From assembly GCF_022662575.1 (NCBI RefSeq), contig NZ_JALBFU010000004.1, forward strand, positions 62,001-126,000: a stretch of 64,000 nt of DNA. Direction: 5' to 3'. Each line of letters begins with the position of its first letter. Position 1 is the first letter of the stretch. The notes beneath the pieces were generated by a model. The model ran no database searches and had not been told where the DNA came from. It was given only the letters and a program-made list of their open reading frames with translations. Made by a program: the position numbers and the translations under genes. Of the stretch, positions 63,662 to 64,000 are shown piece after piece. The DNA is from Luteimonas aquatica. Its GTDB lineage: Bacteria > Pseudomonadota > Gammaproteobacteria > Xanthomonadales > Xanthomonadaceae.

Positions 63662-64000
63662 CTATTGGCAGGCTTCGCACGCCTCCGGATTCTCCAGCGA
63701 ACAGGCCACCGCGGCGACCGGCGCAACGCTGGCCACCGTGGTCTTGGCGATCTTGGTCGCCGGGCGCGAGCGCAGGTAGTAGGTGGTCTTGATGCCCCTC
63801 TTCCAGGCGTACATGTACATGGACGAGAGCGCGCCGATGTTCGGGCTCTCCATGAACAGGTTGAGCGAGGCCGACTGGTCGATCCAGGCGCCGCGCTCGG
63901 CGGCCATGTCGATGAGCGCGCGCATCGGCAGCTCCCAGGCGGTGCGGTAGATCGCGCGCAGCGTCTCGGGGATCTGCGCCAGGCCCTGGATCGAGCCTTC
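63662..64000 (-). CDS. nrdA: Ribonucleotide reductase class Ia, alpha subunit (3' part)
   Basis: The C-terminal 112 codons of NrdA, open to the window edge. RAIYRTAWELPMRALIDMAA, SASLNLFMESPNIGALSSMY and YAWKRGIKTTYYLRSRPATK are conserved R1 segments. The redox-active C-terminal Cys pair is in EACEACQ, which relays electrons from thioredoxin or glutaredoxin. The stop is TAG at 63664-63662, 20 nt before the KTSC gene start. Confidence 0.96.
   Translation of the reverse strand, partial: EGSIQGLAQIPETLRAIYRTAWELPMRALIDMAAERGAWIDQSASLNLFMESPNIGALSSMYMYAWKRGIKTTYYLRSRPATKIAKTTVASVAPVAAVACSLENPEACEACQ

Overview
The window is high-GC DNA (roughly 70% by eye) from a gammaproteobacterium of the Xanthomonadales/Lysobacteraceae type (Lysobacter, Luteimonas or Xanthomonas relatives). 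The evidence is the gene set (yidC, mnmE, an adenosylcobalamin riboswitch on metE, YadGH-type ABC genes, aceK, NADP-icd, queF, nrdAB), a chromosomal integron with Xanthomonas-type attC sites, and a dispersed repeat of the form CGTCATT-CCTGCG-AAGCAGG. No rRNA, tRNA, CRISPR array or prophage was seen.

Layout. 1-1577: 3' part of yidC. 1790-8629: a fatty-acid module between yidC and mnmE. A minus-strand operon (thiolase, two-domain FabG, MaoC dehydratase) diverges from a FadE-type acyl-CoA dehydrogenase plus TetR regulator. The two promoters appear to share one palindrome as their -35 elements. 8716-11286: mnmE, then a lipoprotein carrying a TonB C-terminal domain. 11351-15716: a five-gene minus-strand operon (membrane protein, XRE regulator, S33 peptidase, Nat-type ABC ATPase and permease) with a probable autoregulatory operator. 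15981-17521: an uncharacterised small-protein/428-aa pair. 17532-23794: flavin reductase, YadGH-like ABC genes, lipoprotein, ketopantoate reductase, DUF2167 protein and tatD; the 3' end of tatD occurs in three alternating-orientation copies. 23870-37454: secreted EndA-type nuclease, hrpB, response-regulator/kinase hybrid, rluE-like synthase, methyltransferase, VOC protein, oxidoreductase, aceK, LysR, small proteins and an EamA transporter. 37997-47668: beta-helix protein, icd, a cytoplasm-like zinc peptidase with a lipoprotein apparently starting at CTG, lipoprotein, LysM protein, queF, GST, M20 amidohydrolase, and a 530-aa EF-hand-like protein sharing an upstream box with the peptidase. 47691-50315: aldo/keto reductase, RidA, LysR.

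50490-55447 is the accessory region. It contains a GNAT gene followed by a decayed attC, a secreted DUF4440-like protein, a truncated integron integrase, a putative attI, and plus-strand cassettes separated by three 60-bp attC sites. The cassettes encode a HEPN-like RNxxxH protein, an unknown 113-aa protein, a DUF6228-like protein and a truncated membrane protein. DUF488 and an unknown lower-GC gene follow. This is the best place to look for an undescribed system.

55504-64000 returns to core-like DNA: a YqjI-like His-rich PadR regulator with a 19-bp operator, a frameshifted VOC gene, LysR, a serine hydrolase, a riboswitch-controlled metE, a hot-dog thioesterase, and nrdB, a KTSC-domain gene and the 3' end of nrdA.

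Functional threads: aceK and icd together indicate control of the isocitrate branch point. The fatty-acid module supplies the enzymes of one beta-oxidation or remodelling round. The integron and its cassettes are the main variable element.
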